A stretch of 35,932 nucleotides of DNA from Prochlorococcus sp. AG-402-N17 (GTDB taxonomy: Bacteria > Cyanobacteriota > Cyanobacteriia > PCC-6307 > Cyanobiaceae): positions 1 through 35,932 of the forward strand of contig QCIV01000010.1 in assembly GCA_003216455.1 (NCBI GenBank). The letters are read 5' to 3'. Position numbers and translations under genes: made by a program. The notes beneath the pieces were generated by a model. That model worked only from the letters and a program-made list of their open reading frames with translations. It was not told the origin of the DNA and ran no database searches. Position 1 is the stretch's first letter, and each line of letters starts with the position of its first letter. Shown in pieces: positions 1 through 7,838 of this stretch.

Positions 1-1749
1 AAATGGTTCAAAGAAGGGAAACTGAATATTACATATAATTGCTTAGATAGACACATTAACAGAGGGCTTGGAGGAAAGATTGCACTTATATGGGAAGGTG
101 AACCCGGGGATTGCAAAAAATATACTTACGAAGAACTTCTAAAAGAGGTATGTAAAGCGGCTAATGCATTAAAAGCAATTGGTATAAAAAAAGGAGATTT
201 GGTATGTATTTATATGCCTATGATTCCTGAAGCGATGTTTGCAATGTTAGCTTGTGCAAGAATTGGCGCGCCTCATTCGGTTGTCTTTGGAGGATTTTCT
301 TCGGAAGCCTTAAAAGATAGGTTGATTGATGGAAACGCAAGATTTGTTATTACTGCTGATGGTGGCTTTAGAAAAGATAAAGTGATTGAACTTAAGCAAG
401 CAGTTGATGCGGCAATTGAAAGTGGGGCAGATAAAGTTGTTGAAAAAGTAGTTGTTGTTCAACGAACCAAAAAAAATATTTCGATGGTTGATGATAGAGA
501 TTTATGGTGGCACGAATTATTAAAAGATCAAAAAGATCAGTGTGAACCAGAAATTATGAATAGCGAAGATAGACTTTTTATTCTTTATACTTCAGGCTCT
601 ACTGGAAAGCCCAAAGGTGTAGTTCACACTACAGGTGGTTACAATCTTTGGTCCCATTTGACATTTAAATGGATTTTTGATTTAAAAGATGACGACATTT
701 ACTGGTGTACTGCTGATGTTGGTTGGATTACAGGCCATAGTTACATAGTTTATGGGCCTTTATCTAATGGTGCTACAACCGTAATGTATGAGGGAGTGCC
801 AAGACCCTCAAATTTAGGGGCTTTTTGGGAAATTGTTCAAAAATATAAGGTTTCTATTTTTTATACTGCACCCACCGCAATAAGAGCATTTATGAAGTCT
901 GGGCGTGAAATCCCTGATAAATATAATCTTGAAAGTCTTAGACTTTTGGGCACAGTTGGAGAACCAATTAATCCTGAAGCATGGATGTGGTACAAGGATG
1001 TTATCGGCAAAAATAAATGCCCTATTGTTGATACTTGGTGGCAAACTGAGACTGGTGGTGTGATGATCAGTCCCTTGCCTGGAGTCGTTGCTACAAAGCC
1101 AGGTTCAGCTACTTTCCCTCTGCCAGGAATCGAAGTTGAAATCGTCGATAAGAATGGAGATAAGGTTAAGGAGAACGAGGGTGGCTATTTAATTATTAAG
1201 AAACCATGGCCAGGAATGATGAGAACAATTCACGGAAACTCAGGGAGATATTTGGAGAGTTATTGGGAATATATTTCCTTTAAAGGAGAAAGAAATGTTT
1301 ATTTTGCTGGAGATGGAGCACGCATTGATGAAGATGGATACATATGGATTATGGGAAGAGTTGATGATGTCATAAGTGTTTCAGGACATCGTTTAGGAAC
1401 AATGGAAATAGAATCTGCTTTGGTAAGTCATAAATCAGTTGCAGAGTCTGCAGTCGTTGGCAAAAAAGATGATTTAAAAGGTGAAGTTATAGTCGCTTTT
1501 GTATCTTTAGAGAAAGACGTGAAAAGTTCTTCAGAATTAGTAGAGAATTTAAAGAAACATGTTGTTAGTGAAATTGGAATTATCGCAAAGCCTGAAAAAA
1601 TTATAATTTCTGACTCTCTTCCTAAAACACGTAGTGGAAAAATTATGAGACGTATTTTAAGATCTTTGGCTGCTGGAGAAAAAATTAGCGGTGATATAAG
1701 TACTCTTGAAGATAGTTCTGTTTTGGAAAAGCTGAAAGAATTATCCTAA
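1..1749 (+). CDS. acs: Acetyl-CoA synthetase, 5'-truncated by the window edge
   Basis: AMP-forming acetate:CoA ligase, which activates acetate through acetyl-AMP to acetyl-CoA in the cytoplasm. The frame is open from base 1, so the first in-frame TTG at 199 is not the real start; residues before it ([21 protein letters not shown]) are typical Acs N-domain sequence. The 582 visible residues include the ATP/AMP loop [10 protein letters not shown] (about visible residue 197), the GWITGH segment, the adenylate-binding WWQTETGG, the hinge segment [13 protein letters not shown] and the C-terminal [11 protein letters not shown], whose Lys (visible residue 547) matches the Lys that is acetylated in characterised Acs enzymes. 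From that alignment about 60-70 N-terminal residues are missing. The TAA stop lies within a 4-bp overlap with the convergent DUF1350 gene. Confidence 0.97.
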   Translation, partial: KWFKEGKLNITYNCLDRHINRGLGGKIALIWEGEPGDCKKYTYEELLKEVCKAANALKAIGIKKGDLVCIYMPMIPEAMFAMLACARIGAPHSVVFGGFSSEALKDRLIDGNARFVITADGGFRKDKVIELKQAVDAAIESGADKVVEKVVVVQRTKKNISMVDDRDLWWHELLKDQKDQCEPEIMNSEDRLFILYTSGSTGKPKGVVHTTGGYNLWSHLTFKWIFDLKDDDIYWCTADVGWITGHSYIVYGPLSNGATTVMYEGVPRPSNLGAFWEIVQKYKVSIFYTAPTAIRAFMKSGREIPDKYNLESLRLLGTVGEPINPEAWMWYKDVIGKNKCPIVDTWWQTETGGVMISPLPGVVATKPGSATFPLPGIEVEIVDKNGDKVKENEGGYLIIKKPWPGMMRTIHGNSGRYLESYWEYISFKGERNVYFAGDGARIDEDGYIWIMGRVDDVISVSGHRLGTMEIESALVSHKSVAESAVVGKKDDLKGEVIVAFVSLEKDVKSSSELVENLKKHVVSEIGIIAKPEKIIISDSLPKTRSGKIMRRILRSLAAGEKISGDISTLEDSSVLEKLKELS

Positions 1750-2468
1750 TCAGATTCATCAATTAAATTGGAAATTTTTTTTATAGTATTTCTTTTGAAT
1801 TCATCATCGGCCCAGTCTCCCAAAAAATTTTCTCTTAGTCCTGCGCTTGCAATTATAGTATGTGTACCTTTTAACATAACCCCCTTAGAATTATCTTCTT
1901 TTCTTGCTTTCAGACAAGAAAATAATTTATCTGTTTGATCTAATTCGTCTGAGTTGAATTTTATTAGAAAGTTATTTTTTTGATTATATGTTTTTTCAAT
2001 TAATCGCAAAGTTCTTTCAGGGCTTGGACTGAATTCACTTTTGAATTCTAATTTTTGAGAAATTTGTTTCAATAATGGAATAGATTTGTTAGCACTGAAG
2101 TTATTAAAACTTATTGATATGAATTTTTCGCAATTTCTTCCACCATCAGGGGAAATTAGATGAAGTTTGCAGCCTAGGCTATGACCAATTCTTATTGAAG
2201 GAATTGATGCTCCTATTCTCTTGGATAAAGATATTCGGCAATTCTTAAAATCCCTCCATGCTTTAATAGCAAGTTGTTGGTGATCGAATTGTGGAGTGTA
2301 TTTATACGCATGTACTGCATAGTTTTTATTAATTAAACTCTCTATGAATCTTCTATAAGTTAAATCTGGTTTAGAAGCTAGATAACTTCCACCAATAAAT
2401 TCCACAATTTTTTTAGGATTTGAAGGCCAATAACAAAAATTATTAAATTGATATTTTGTATAAGTCAT
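1746..2468 (-). CDS. DUF1350 family alpha/beta-hydrolase-like protein
   Basis: A 240-residue protein resembling the DUF1350 family of cyanobacteria and chloroplasts, whose function is not established. It starts with ATG at 2468. GHSLG at residues 95-99 is a classic nucleophile elbow (Ser97). His203 in [11 protein letters not shown] and an Asp among residues 174-180 could complete a Ser-Asp-His triad, so a hydrolase, lipase-like or thioesterase-like activity is plausible but unproven. The N-terminal pattern [20 protein letters not shown] is the most family-like part. There is no signal peptide or membrane helix, which suggests a soluble protein. It is convergent with acs and overlaps it by 4 bp (sequence CTAA, TAA on one strand and TAG on the other), so they are not co-transcribed. 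The 116-bp gap up to 2585 serves divergent transcription of this gene and the exonuclease. Confidence 0.75.
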   Translation of the reverse strand: MTYTKYQFNNFCYWPSNPKKIVEFIGGSYLASKPDLTYRRFIESLINKNYAVHAYKYTPQFDHQQLAIKAWRDFKNCRISLSKRIGASIPSIRIGHSLGCKLHLISPDGGRNCEKFISISFNNFSANKSIPLLKQISQKLEFKSEFSPSPERTLRLIEKTYNQKNNFLIKFNSDELDQTDKLFSCLKARKEDNSKGVMLKGTHTIIASAGLRENFLGDWADDEFKRNTIKKISNLIDESD

Positions 2469-2584
2469 CTTTCACAAATTAAAAATGTTTCAAAATTATT
2501 TTCTAATCATATTTTTTAATTTATATTAATTTAAGAGAAATTTTTATTAAATGCGTCAAGATAAACGAAAGAGTTTTCAGCTAA

Positions 2585-3364
2585 TTGGAACTATCTAACA
2601 AAAAAAAATTAAATCAATTGGATATTCTTCAGGATCAAGTTATCAGTTATCCATCTGAAGATAGTGTTGCTAATCAAAATAAAAAAATTGAAAAAATTTT
2701 GATTCTTGATACTGAAACGACAGGTTTAGATGAAAATAAAGATGAAGTGATAGAGATAGGTTGTATTTTGTTTGATGTATCTTTTAAATGTGTACTTTCA
2801 CAGGTCTCATTCTTATTCCCGGTTAATAATAATGAGGCAGAATATGTTAATGGCATATCTGCAGAAGTAACTAATATCTTTCAACCATGGGAAGATGGAT
2901 TGAATTTCTTTTTAAAACTTGTTGACTGTTCGGATTTCATTGTCGCGCATAATGTAGAGTTTGATAAGAAATGGTTTGGGAAAGGAAGATTACCTAAACT
3001 TAATAAAAAATGGATATGCAGTTTAGAAGATATTAATTGGTCTTTTCAAAAATCACTAAAAAATAGACCCTCAGTAACTGATCTAGCTTTATCTTTTTCA
3101 ATACCAGTTTGGAATGTACATAGAGCTTTATCTGATTGTTTTTACATATCTGAGGTCTTCAAAAAATGTGATAATTTAGAGGAACTTTTACTTAAAGCTA
3201 CTGAACCGAGGTTTTTATACAAGGCACTGATTAGTTACGAAGATAGGTCTTTAGCTAAAAATGCTGGGTTCAGATGGAATAGTCCTGTGCAAGGAGCTTG
3301 GTCAAGAAAATTAACTACTGATGAGGCAAAAAATCTTGATTTTAGAGTAGAGATTTTGAATTAA
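2585..3364 (+). CDS. DnaQ-like 3'-5' exonuclease with C-terminal DUF5710-like module
   Basis: DEDDh-type 3'-5' exonuclease. Exo I is DTETTGL at 42-48 (Asp42, Glu44), Exo II is AHNVEFD at 121-127 (Asp127), and Exo III is HRALSD at 179-184 (His179, Asp184), so the metal-binding set looks complete. It may act as a proofreading or repair exonuclease, or on RNA; it is not obviously the replicative epsilon subunit, since it carries an extra tail. Residues about 211-257 (SYEDRSLAKNAGFRW, then AWSRKLT) resemble the small DUF5710-type module seen attached to DNA-processing enzymes. The start is TTG at 2585; no in-frame ATG lies upstream before a stop. The first 35 residues are polar and probably flexible. 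It is transcribed alone, divergent from the DUF1350 gene and convergent with the DUF3721 gene. Confidence 0.88.
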   Translation: MELSNKKKLNQLDILQDQVISYPSEDSVANQNKKIEKILILDTETTGLDENKDEVIEIGCILFDVSFKCVLSQVSFLFPVNNNEAEYVNGISAEVTNIFQPWEDGLNFFLKLVDCSDFIVAHNVEFDKKWFGKGRLPKLNKKWICSLEDINWSFQKSLKNRPSVTDLALSFSIPVWNVHRALSDCFYISEVFKKCDNLEELLLKATEPRFLYKALISYEDRSLAKNAGFRWNSPVQGAWSRKLTTDEAKNLDFRVEILN

Positions 3365-3394
3365 TATTTAATAAATTTTTGCTTAAGAAAATAT

Positions 3395-3817
3395 TTAGTG
3401 CATCTTACAAGGCATCCATTTATTGCCCATTTTATGTGCTCCAACACATCCGTATTTTGAGGCAGCTTCTTCAGCCTCTTGTTTAGTGTTAAATAGATCT
3501 GACATCATATTTTCCTTATTTGAATTTGAAATTTGTTTGGAATGATTATGATGATTGTTATGATAATTAGGTGAATACTCCCATATTCCCATAGTAGTCA
3601 GACCAGCAGAGATAATTCCCATCCCAACTACTGATAAATTGACTATTCCCATTGCTACTGCACCAAAAGAAAATACACCCATTGGGACTACTCCTATACT
3701 TATTACTCCCATTGGCACTATGCCTATTGAAACTATACCAAGAGGCGCTATTCCAATAGCAATTTTTTTTGGTTTTGTACCGCAATGCTGATTCTCTTTA
3801 CTTTTATTAATTCCCAA
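3395..3817 (-). CDS. Five-residue hydrophobic/glycine repeat protein with C-terminal DUF3721-like domain
   Basis: A 140-residue protein of unknown function in two parts. Residues about 18-78 are a nearly uninterrupted five-residue periodicity x-x-[SMF]-G-[IV] (APLGI VSIGI VPMGV ISIGV), about twelve units. This is unlike the A(D/N)Lxx pentapeptide family and could form a beta-solenoid or lie in a membrane. After a His/Asn-rich linker (NNHHNHS), the last 35 residues read as DUF3721: FNTKQEAEEAA followed by CVGAHKMGNKWMPCKMH, with Cys and His spaced for possible metal or disulfide chemistry. The start is TTG at 3817, with a weak AAGAA upstream; the 98-bp gap to hisS is a divergent promoter region. 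The repeat is directly visible; the domain name is recalled, and the function is not known to me. Confidence 0.72.
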   Translation of the reverse strand: MGINKSKENQHCGTKPKKIAIGIAPLGIVSIGIVPMGVISIGVVPMGVFSFGAVAMGIVNLSVVGMGIISAGLTTMGIWEYSPNYHNNHHNHSKQISNSNKENMMSDLFNTKQEAEEAASKYGCVGAHKMGNKWMPCKMH

Positions 3818-3915
3818 TAGTTTTTCTTAATGTTAAATTAAAATTGTCTCACAGAATAACTAATCAAAGATTAATTTCTAGATGAATTAAAAATTTTGAA
3901 TTATTTTTTAGAACT

Positions 3916-5196
3916 TTGAATAACTTAAAAAATCTAAGAGGAACAGTAGACTTATTGCCTGATCAATTAATAAAGTGGCAAAATGTTGAGAAAATTGTAT
4001 TGGAACAGCTTTCAAGAGCATCCATCAAAGAAATAAGAACACCAATACTGGAAATGACCGAGTTATTTATAAGAGGAATTGGAGAAGGAACGGATGTTGT
4101 AAGTAAGGAAATGTATACATTTCTTGATAGAGGGGAGAGATCCTGTACGCTCAGACCCGAAGGAACAGCCTCAGTAGCACGAGCGTTAATACAAAATGGA
4201 ATATCTTCTTATCCTCTTCAAAAACTTTGGTACATGGGTCCTATGTTTCGATACGAAAGACCTCAAGCAGGCAGACAAAGACAGTTTCATCAGTTAGGCG
4301 TTGAGTTTATAGGGCATGATTCAGTTAGAAGTGATGTTGAAATTATTGCTTTAGCTTGGGATATCTTAGGAAAATTAGGAATAAAAGCACTCAATCTTGA
4401 AATAAATACTTTAGGTGATACAAATGACAGATCAAATTTTCAAAAATCCTTTTTAAAATGGCTAGAAATAAATAAAGATTCTCTAGATTTAGATTCTCAG
4501 AATAGGATTACTAAAAACCCTTTGAGGATTTTGGACTCAAAGAATATTCAAACAAAAAAAGCTCTTGAAAATGCACCAAGATTATTTGATTTTTTGTCTG
4601 AAAAAAGTCATAACAGATATTCAGACTTAAAAAAACAATTAGAGGTTTTAAAAATACCTTACGTGGAAAATTTTAATTTAGTAAGAGGTTTAGATTATTA
4701 CACCCATACTGCTTTTGAAATAACAAGTGGTGCTTTAGGTTCCCAAGCTACAGTTTGCGGTGGAGGAAGATACGATGATTTAATAAAACAAATGGGAGGG
4801 CCAAATACCCCGGCAATTGGATTTGCTATTGGTCTAGAAAGATTAATTCTACTAGCAGGAAAAGATCTTGAAGTTCCAAGAAATACTGATATTTATATTA
4901 TTAATCAAGGCTTAATTGCTGAATACTTAGCTTTGGATTTATCTAGAAAATTAAGAAATTATGATTTGATAGTTGAGTTGGATTTAAGTGGAGCCTCATT
5001 TTCTAAACAATTTAAAAAGGCAAATAAACTAAAATCTAAAAGTATTATTGTAATTGGTGATGATGAGGCAGTTAAAGGTGAATTTATTATAAGGCTCTTT
5101 GATCAATCAGGTAATGGAAATGAAGAAGAGATTATATCTTTTGAGAATGATATTGAATTGGAAAAATGGATAAATAATAATTTACTTGCGAAGTGA
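3916..5196 (+). CDS. hisS: Histidyl-tRNA synthetase
   Basis: Class II aminoacyl-tRNA synthetase that charges tRNA-His. The 426 residues are the usual bacterial length. Motif 1 lies around residues 41-65 (RTPILEMTELFIRG), motif 2 is FRYERPQAGRQRQFHQLGVE at 111-130, the histidine-specific HisA motif is RGLDYYTHT at about 257-265, and motif 3 is GFAIGLERL at about 302-310. A C-terminal anticodon-binding domain follows (from DIYIINQGL onward). The start is TTG at 3916 (LNNLKNLRGTVDLLP); GTVDLLP is the conserved N-terminal signature, so the start is well placed. The TGA stop overlaps the ATG of the next gene (TGATG), which suggests translational coupling. Confidence 0.97.
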   Translation: MNNLKNLRGTVDLLPDQLIKWQNVEKIVLEQLSRASIKEIRTPILEMTELFIRGIGEGTDVVSKEMYTFLDRGERSCTLRPEGTASVARALIQNGISSYPLQKLWYMGPMFRYERPQAGRQRQFHQLGVEFIGHDSVRSDVEIIALAWDILGKLGIKALNLEINTLGDTNDRSNFQKSFLKWLEINKDSLDLDSQNRITKNPLRILDSKNIQTKKALENAPRLFDFLSEKSHNRYSDLKKQLEVLKIPYVENFNLVRGLDYYTHTAFEITSGALGSQATVCGGGRYDDLIKQMGGPNTPAIGFAIGLERLILLAGKDLEVPRNTDIYIINQGLIAEYLALDLSRKLRNYDLIVELDLSGASFSKQFKKANKLKSKSIIVIGDDEAVKGEFIIRLFDQSGNGNEEEIISFENDIELEKWINNNLLAK

Positions 5197-5486
5197 TGCT
5201 CTTCAAGTTTGTGATAATTTTTCTTTTTATATTTATTTTTTTTTATTTAAGGAACTTTCTTAAATCAAATAGAAAACAAAAAGTTTTGAATGCTAAAAAA
5301 TTAACAACTTTCAATAAAAAGAATTTTAATAACTGGATGAATTTAACTAAAAAAGAAAGATATAACTTATCCAAACAAGATTCTGTTAACTATATGGATA
5401 GAAGAAAACTTTTATTAGACGAAATTAGAAATGAATATAAGAAAATATCTGGAAAAAATCCTGAGGGGAATATTAAGAAAAAATAA
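5196..5486 (+). CDS. Small single-pass membrane protein with basic cytoplasmic tail
   Basis: A small hypothetical protein of 96 residues from ATG 5196, or 97 if GTG 5193 is used. The ATG overlaps the hisS stop by one base (TGATG), which is why I prefer it. The first 20 residues (FKFVIIFLFIFIFFYL) form one hydrophobic helix. The rest is highly charged and Lys-rich, with a helical motif NWMNLTKKERYNLSKQDS near residues 46-63. It is probably anchored in the membrane with the basic part in the cytoplasm. It lies between hisS and a small Trp-containing protein, two bases from the latter, and is probably part of a three-gene transcription unit. I recognise no family. Confidence 0.7.
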   Translation: MLFKFVIIFLFIFIFFYLRNFLKSNRKQKVLNAKKLTTFNKKNFNNWMNLTKKERYNLSKQDSVNYMDRRKLLLDEIRNEYKKISGKNPEGNIKKK

Positions 5487-5488
5487 TT

Positions 5489-5788
5489 ATGGAAAATTAC
5501 TGGACTTCTAATAAAACCATAAATGGATTGAGACATTTTGTTTTAGTTAATGAGACTAAAGAAAAAGGAAATGTTAGTTTTTTAATGGTTTCCGTCCTTG
5601 ATTCTAAAATTAACTTAACAACTACATACGAAGAATTAATAAATAGTGGAAATTGGCACAAGGGTTGGATCAATCTTTCAAAGCATCAATCTATTACAGA
5701 AGAATACGTTAACTTTAAATCCATCAATAGAGGAGAGGGTATTGATGAGATATTCATTAATGAAGATTCTTTATTTAATATTTCTTAA
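5489..5788 (+). CDS. Small tryptophan-containing conserved protein (TIGR02450-like)
   Basis: A 99-residue soluble protein. The opening YWTSNKTINGLRHFVLVN, and NWHKGWINL near residues 54-62, resemble the small Trp-rich family known from cyanobacteria and some proteobacteria (TIGR02450), in which a WTS or WTA start and a W-x-x-GW pair are typical. The function of that family is unknown. It begins with ATG 5489, only two bases after the previous stop, so it is very likely co-transcribed with hisS and the small membrane protein. No signal peptide, membrane helix or catalytic motif is seen. Family assignment is from recall of the pattern, so it is moderate. Confidence 0.62.
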   Translation: MENYWTSNKTINGLRHFVLVNETKEKGNVSFLMVSVLDSKINLTTTYEELINSGNWHKGWINLSKHQSITEEYVNFKSINRGEGIDEIFINEDSLFNIS

Positions 5789-5925
5789 TTTGATATAAAT
5801 CTTTGAGATCTCTCTCTCTTTGTAAATACAAGGTTTTTTGTTACTTAATAATTATTTAAAAGTTTTACCCCTTTCAAAAAAATAAAATTAACGTTATTAA
5901 GGATTAATAATATTTACTTAATTCA

Positions 5926-6159
5926 ATGTTAGGGGATATGTGGAGCTCATCTGAGTTGACCGCGGAAAAACTAGGAATAACTGAAATTAAACTTTCTTTT
6001 TTACGTGAAAATGGAATACTCAAGCCTGGGATTCATTGGAAAAGCTCTCCACTCGGTCAGAAAAAACCTTGGAAACCTAGAGCCCTTTACAATATAAAAA
6101 TGTGCAGACAAATAATTAATAAGTTTTATTCTGAAGAAAACAATAATATCGCAGCCTAA
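5926..6159 (+). CDS. Small basic protein with a possible helix-turn-helix (excisionase/MerR-like)
   Basis: A 77-residue protein of unknown function. SSELTAEKLGITEIKLSFLR (residues 8-27) followed by NGILKPGIHW looks like a winged-helix or excisionase-type DNA-binding fold: helix, turn, recognition helix, then a short wing. WKPRALYNIKMCRQIIN forms a final basic helix. ATG 5926 and ATG 5938 are both possible; the second (MWSSSELT) would give 73 residues. It stands alone, with a 137-bp AT-rich leader containing TATTTA-type elements, and ends in a palindrome that serves as its terminator. The DNA-binding role is inferred only from the helix pattern. Confidence 0.6.
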   Translation: MLGDMWSSSELTAEKLGITEIKLSFLRENGILKPGIHWKSSPLGQKKPWKPRALYNIKMCRQIINKFYSEENNNIAA

Positions 6160-6182
6160 AAACTAAATATATTTAGTTTTTA
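6157..6182. terminator. 26-bp perfect palindrome shared by two convergent genes
   Basis: TAAAAACTAAATA followed immediately by its exact reverse complement. The left end is the TAA stop of the gene at 5926-6159 and the right end is the TAA stop (read as TTA) of the minus-strand ORF at 6180-6356. It has A-runs on one side and T-runs on the other in both directions, as in a bidirectional intrinsic terminator, although the stem is AT-only apart from two G-C pairs. Confidence 0.65.
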
Positions 6183-6356
6183 TTCAATTAGGTTCTCATC
6201 CTTACACTCAATTAGAGTGTTTTGCAAAGTTGGATATAAGTTAATCATATTTATGTATTGTTTTGATTTTCTGTAAGATTTTGCAGCCTTTTTATAATGA
6301 ACTTCAGATTTCATTTCTAGTGAAAATTTTCTAGAAGACTCTTGAGAAGTAGTCAT
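6180..6356 (-). CDS. Small 58-residue hypothetical protein
   Basis: A short minus-strand reading frame beginning MTTSQESSRKFSLEM and ending ENLIE. It is hydrophilic and Lys/Ser-rich, with a central basic helix HYKKAAKSYRKSKQYINM. No family is recognised. Support for a real gene is indirect: the stop codon falls exactly at the edge of the palindrome at 6157-6182, placed as expected for a terminator shared with the convergent gene, and the frame fills a space that would otherwise be empty in a compact genome. No strong ribosome-binding site is seen before ATG 6356 and an in-frame ATG also occurs at codon 15. It could still be a chance frame. Confidence 0.5.
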   Translation of the reverse strand: MTTSQESSRKFSLEMKSEVHYKKAAKSYRKSKQYINMINLYPTLQNTLIECKDENLIE

Positions 6357-6686
6357 AATAATAGATGTCTTATTTCATATTTAATAAGTGTTTGAGAATG
6401 AGGCAATAAATAAGATGGTTTAATGAAACAAAACATCGTTTAATGTCAGCAAAATGAAATTTATTAAAATTATTTGGATTGGAAAATAATAGTTTATTTT
6501 AGGAAACTTTTATCTCTGAGAATAATTTTTCTTCATTAAATCTACCTTCTTTGCTCTTGGATGGCCTTATGAAGATTTTTTGTTTAGTAATTACTAGAAT
6601 TACTAACCTTTACAATTTTGTTATTAATTCAACTGTTTGGTGAAATATAAAGTATTCTCAAAACGTTTAAGCTAATCAATTCCTAA
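6357..6686. other. 330-bp noncoding leader/upstream region of pcb
   Basis: No reading frame longer than about 15 codons lies here on the plus strand. It holds an 11-bp near-direct repeat (ATGGTTTAATG at 6415-6425 and ATCGTTTAATG at 6435-6445), a 9-bp-arm dyad at 6584-6606, and a TATAAA at 6646-6651 that could be the -10 element of a promoter giving a leader of about 30 bases. No convincing -35 is seen. The length is large for this genome and fits a strongly and conditionally expressed antenna gene. Confidence 0.5.
6584..6606. promoter_or_regulatory. Dyad element upstream of pcb
   Basis: TTAGTAATT, five bases, AATTACTAA: perfect 9-bp arms about 80 bp before the pcb start and about 40 bp before the candidate -10. 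It also contains the inner palindrome AGTAATTACT. It may be a regulator site, or a hairpin if transcription begins further upstream. The symmetry is seen; the role is inferred. Confidence 0.4.
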
Positions 6687-7745
6687 ATGCAAACCTATGG
6701 AAATCCAGATACTACCTATGGATGGTGGGCTGGTAATTCAGGTGTAGCGAATCGCTCAGGAAAATTCATTGCTGCTCATGTAGCTCATGCAGGATTAATT
6801 GTTTTCTGGGCGGGTGCATTCACCCTTTTTGAACTTTCACGATTTGACCCAAGCGTCCCAATGGGGCATCAACCTCTAATCGTTCTTCCTCATTTAGCAA
6901 CTCTTGGAATAGGGTTTGATGCTAATGGTGTTGCTATGGGAGATACTAAACCTGTTCTAGCGATAGCAATAGTTCACTTAGTTTCTTCTATGGTTTTAGC
7001 AGCCGGGGGACTTTTACATTCTTTACTTCTTCCTGGAAATCTAGAAGATTCTGATGTAGCAAGAGCCAGAAAATTCAATATTGAATGGGATAATCCAGAC
7101 AAATTGACATTTATTCTTGGTCACCATCTAATTATTCTTGGTTTCGCAGTTATTGCTTTTGTCGAATGGGCAAGAGTTCATGGAATTTATGATCCAGCTA
7201 TTGGTTCAGTAAGACAGGTTGAGTATGAATTAAATTTAGCCAAAATTTGGAATCATCAGACAGACTTTTTGACTATTGATAGTCTTGAAGAAGTAATGGG
7301 AGGTCATGCTTTCCTTGCTTTCGTTGAGATTACTGGTGGTGCTTGGCATATTGCTACTAAGCAAGTTGGTGAATATACCAAATTCAAAGGTAAAGGCCTT
7401 CTCTCCGCAGAAGCTGTTCTTTCATGGTCACTAGCTGGAATAGGCTGGATGGCTATTATTGCAGCCTTCTGGAGTGCAGCTAACACAACAGTTTATCCAA
7501 CTGAATTCTTTGGTGAACCACTTGAATTGAAATTTAGTATTTCTCCATATTGGGTAGATACTGTTGATCTTCCTGACGGTGAGTACACTTCAAGGGCGTG
7601 GTTAGCTAATGTTCATTACTATTTCGGATTCTTCTTTATTCAAGGTCATCTATGGCATGCTTTAAGAGCACTAGGCTTTGACTTCAAGAGAGTTACAAAT
7701 GCTATCAGTAATATTGATAGTGCTACAGTTACTCTTAAAGATTAA
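6687..7745 (+). CDS. pcbA: Divinyl chlorophyll a/b light-harvesting antenna protein Pcb
   Basis: Integral thylakoid antenna protein of the PsbC/IsiA/Pcb superfamily. In Prochlorococcus it binds divinyl chlorophylls a and b and feeds energy to the photosystems. The 352 residues have the expected six hydrophobic spans and lack the large lumenal loop of CP43. The start [17 protein letters not shown] is diagnostic, as are paired histidines in the helices ([70 protein letters not shown]) that ligate chlorophyll. Only one copy is present here, as expected of a high-light clade genome with a single pcb. It is flanked by a long regulatory upstream region and a good intrinsic terminator, so it is a single-gene unit. 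The A suffix is by analogy and is less certain than the family. Confidence 0.96.
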   Translation: MQTYGNPDTTYGWWAGNSGVANRSGKFIAAHVAHAGLIVFWAGAFTLFELSRFDPSVPMGHQPLIVLPHLATLGIGFDANGVAMGDTKPVLAIAIVHLVSSMVLAAGGLLHSLLLPGNLEDSDVARARKFNIEWDNPDKLTFILGHHLIILGFAVIAFVEWARVHGIYDPAIGSVRQVEYELNLAKIWNHQTDFLTIDSLEEVMGGHAFLAFVEITGGAWHIATKQVGEYTKFKGKGLLSAEAVLSWSLAGIGWMAIIAAFWSAANTTVYPTEFFGEPLELKFSISPYWVDTVDLPDGEYTSRAWLANVHYYFGFFFIQGHLWHALRALGFDFKRVTNAISNIDSATVTLKD

Positions 7746-7769
7746 TTCTCAAATTTTCTTACCAATATT

Positions 7770-7798
7770 AAAAGGCTCCTATTACAGGGGCCTTTTTT
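7770..7798 (+). terminator. Intrinsic terminator of pcb
   Basis: Stem AAAGGCTCCT, loop ATTAC, AGGGGCCTTT with one G-T pair, followed by a T-run. It begins about 25 bases after the pcb stop. This is the clearest GC-containing hairpin and T-tract in the window. Confidence 0.85.
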
Positions 7799-7838
7799 AT
7801 TTGAAAAATTTTGTTTATTAATTTAGATTTAGAATTAT

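Noticed and set aside
199-201. TTG at 199 as the start of acs
   Set aside because: The frame is open upstream to base 1 and encodes conserved Acs sequence, so the gene is truncated by the window edge.
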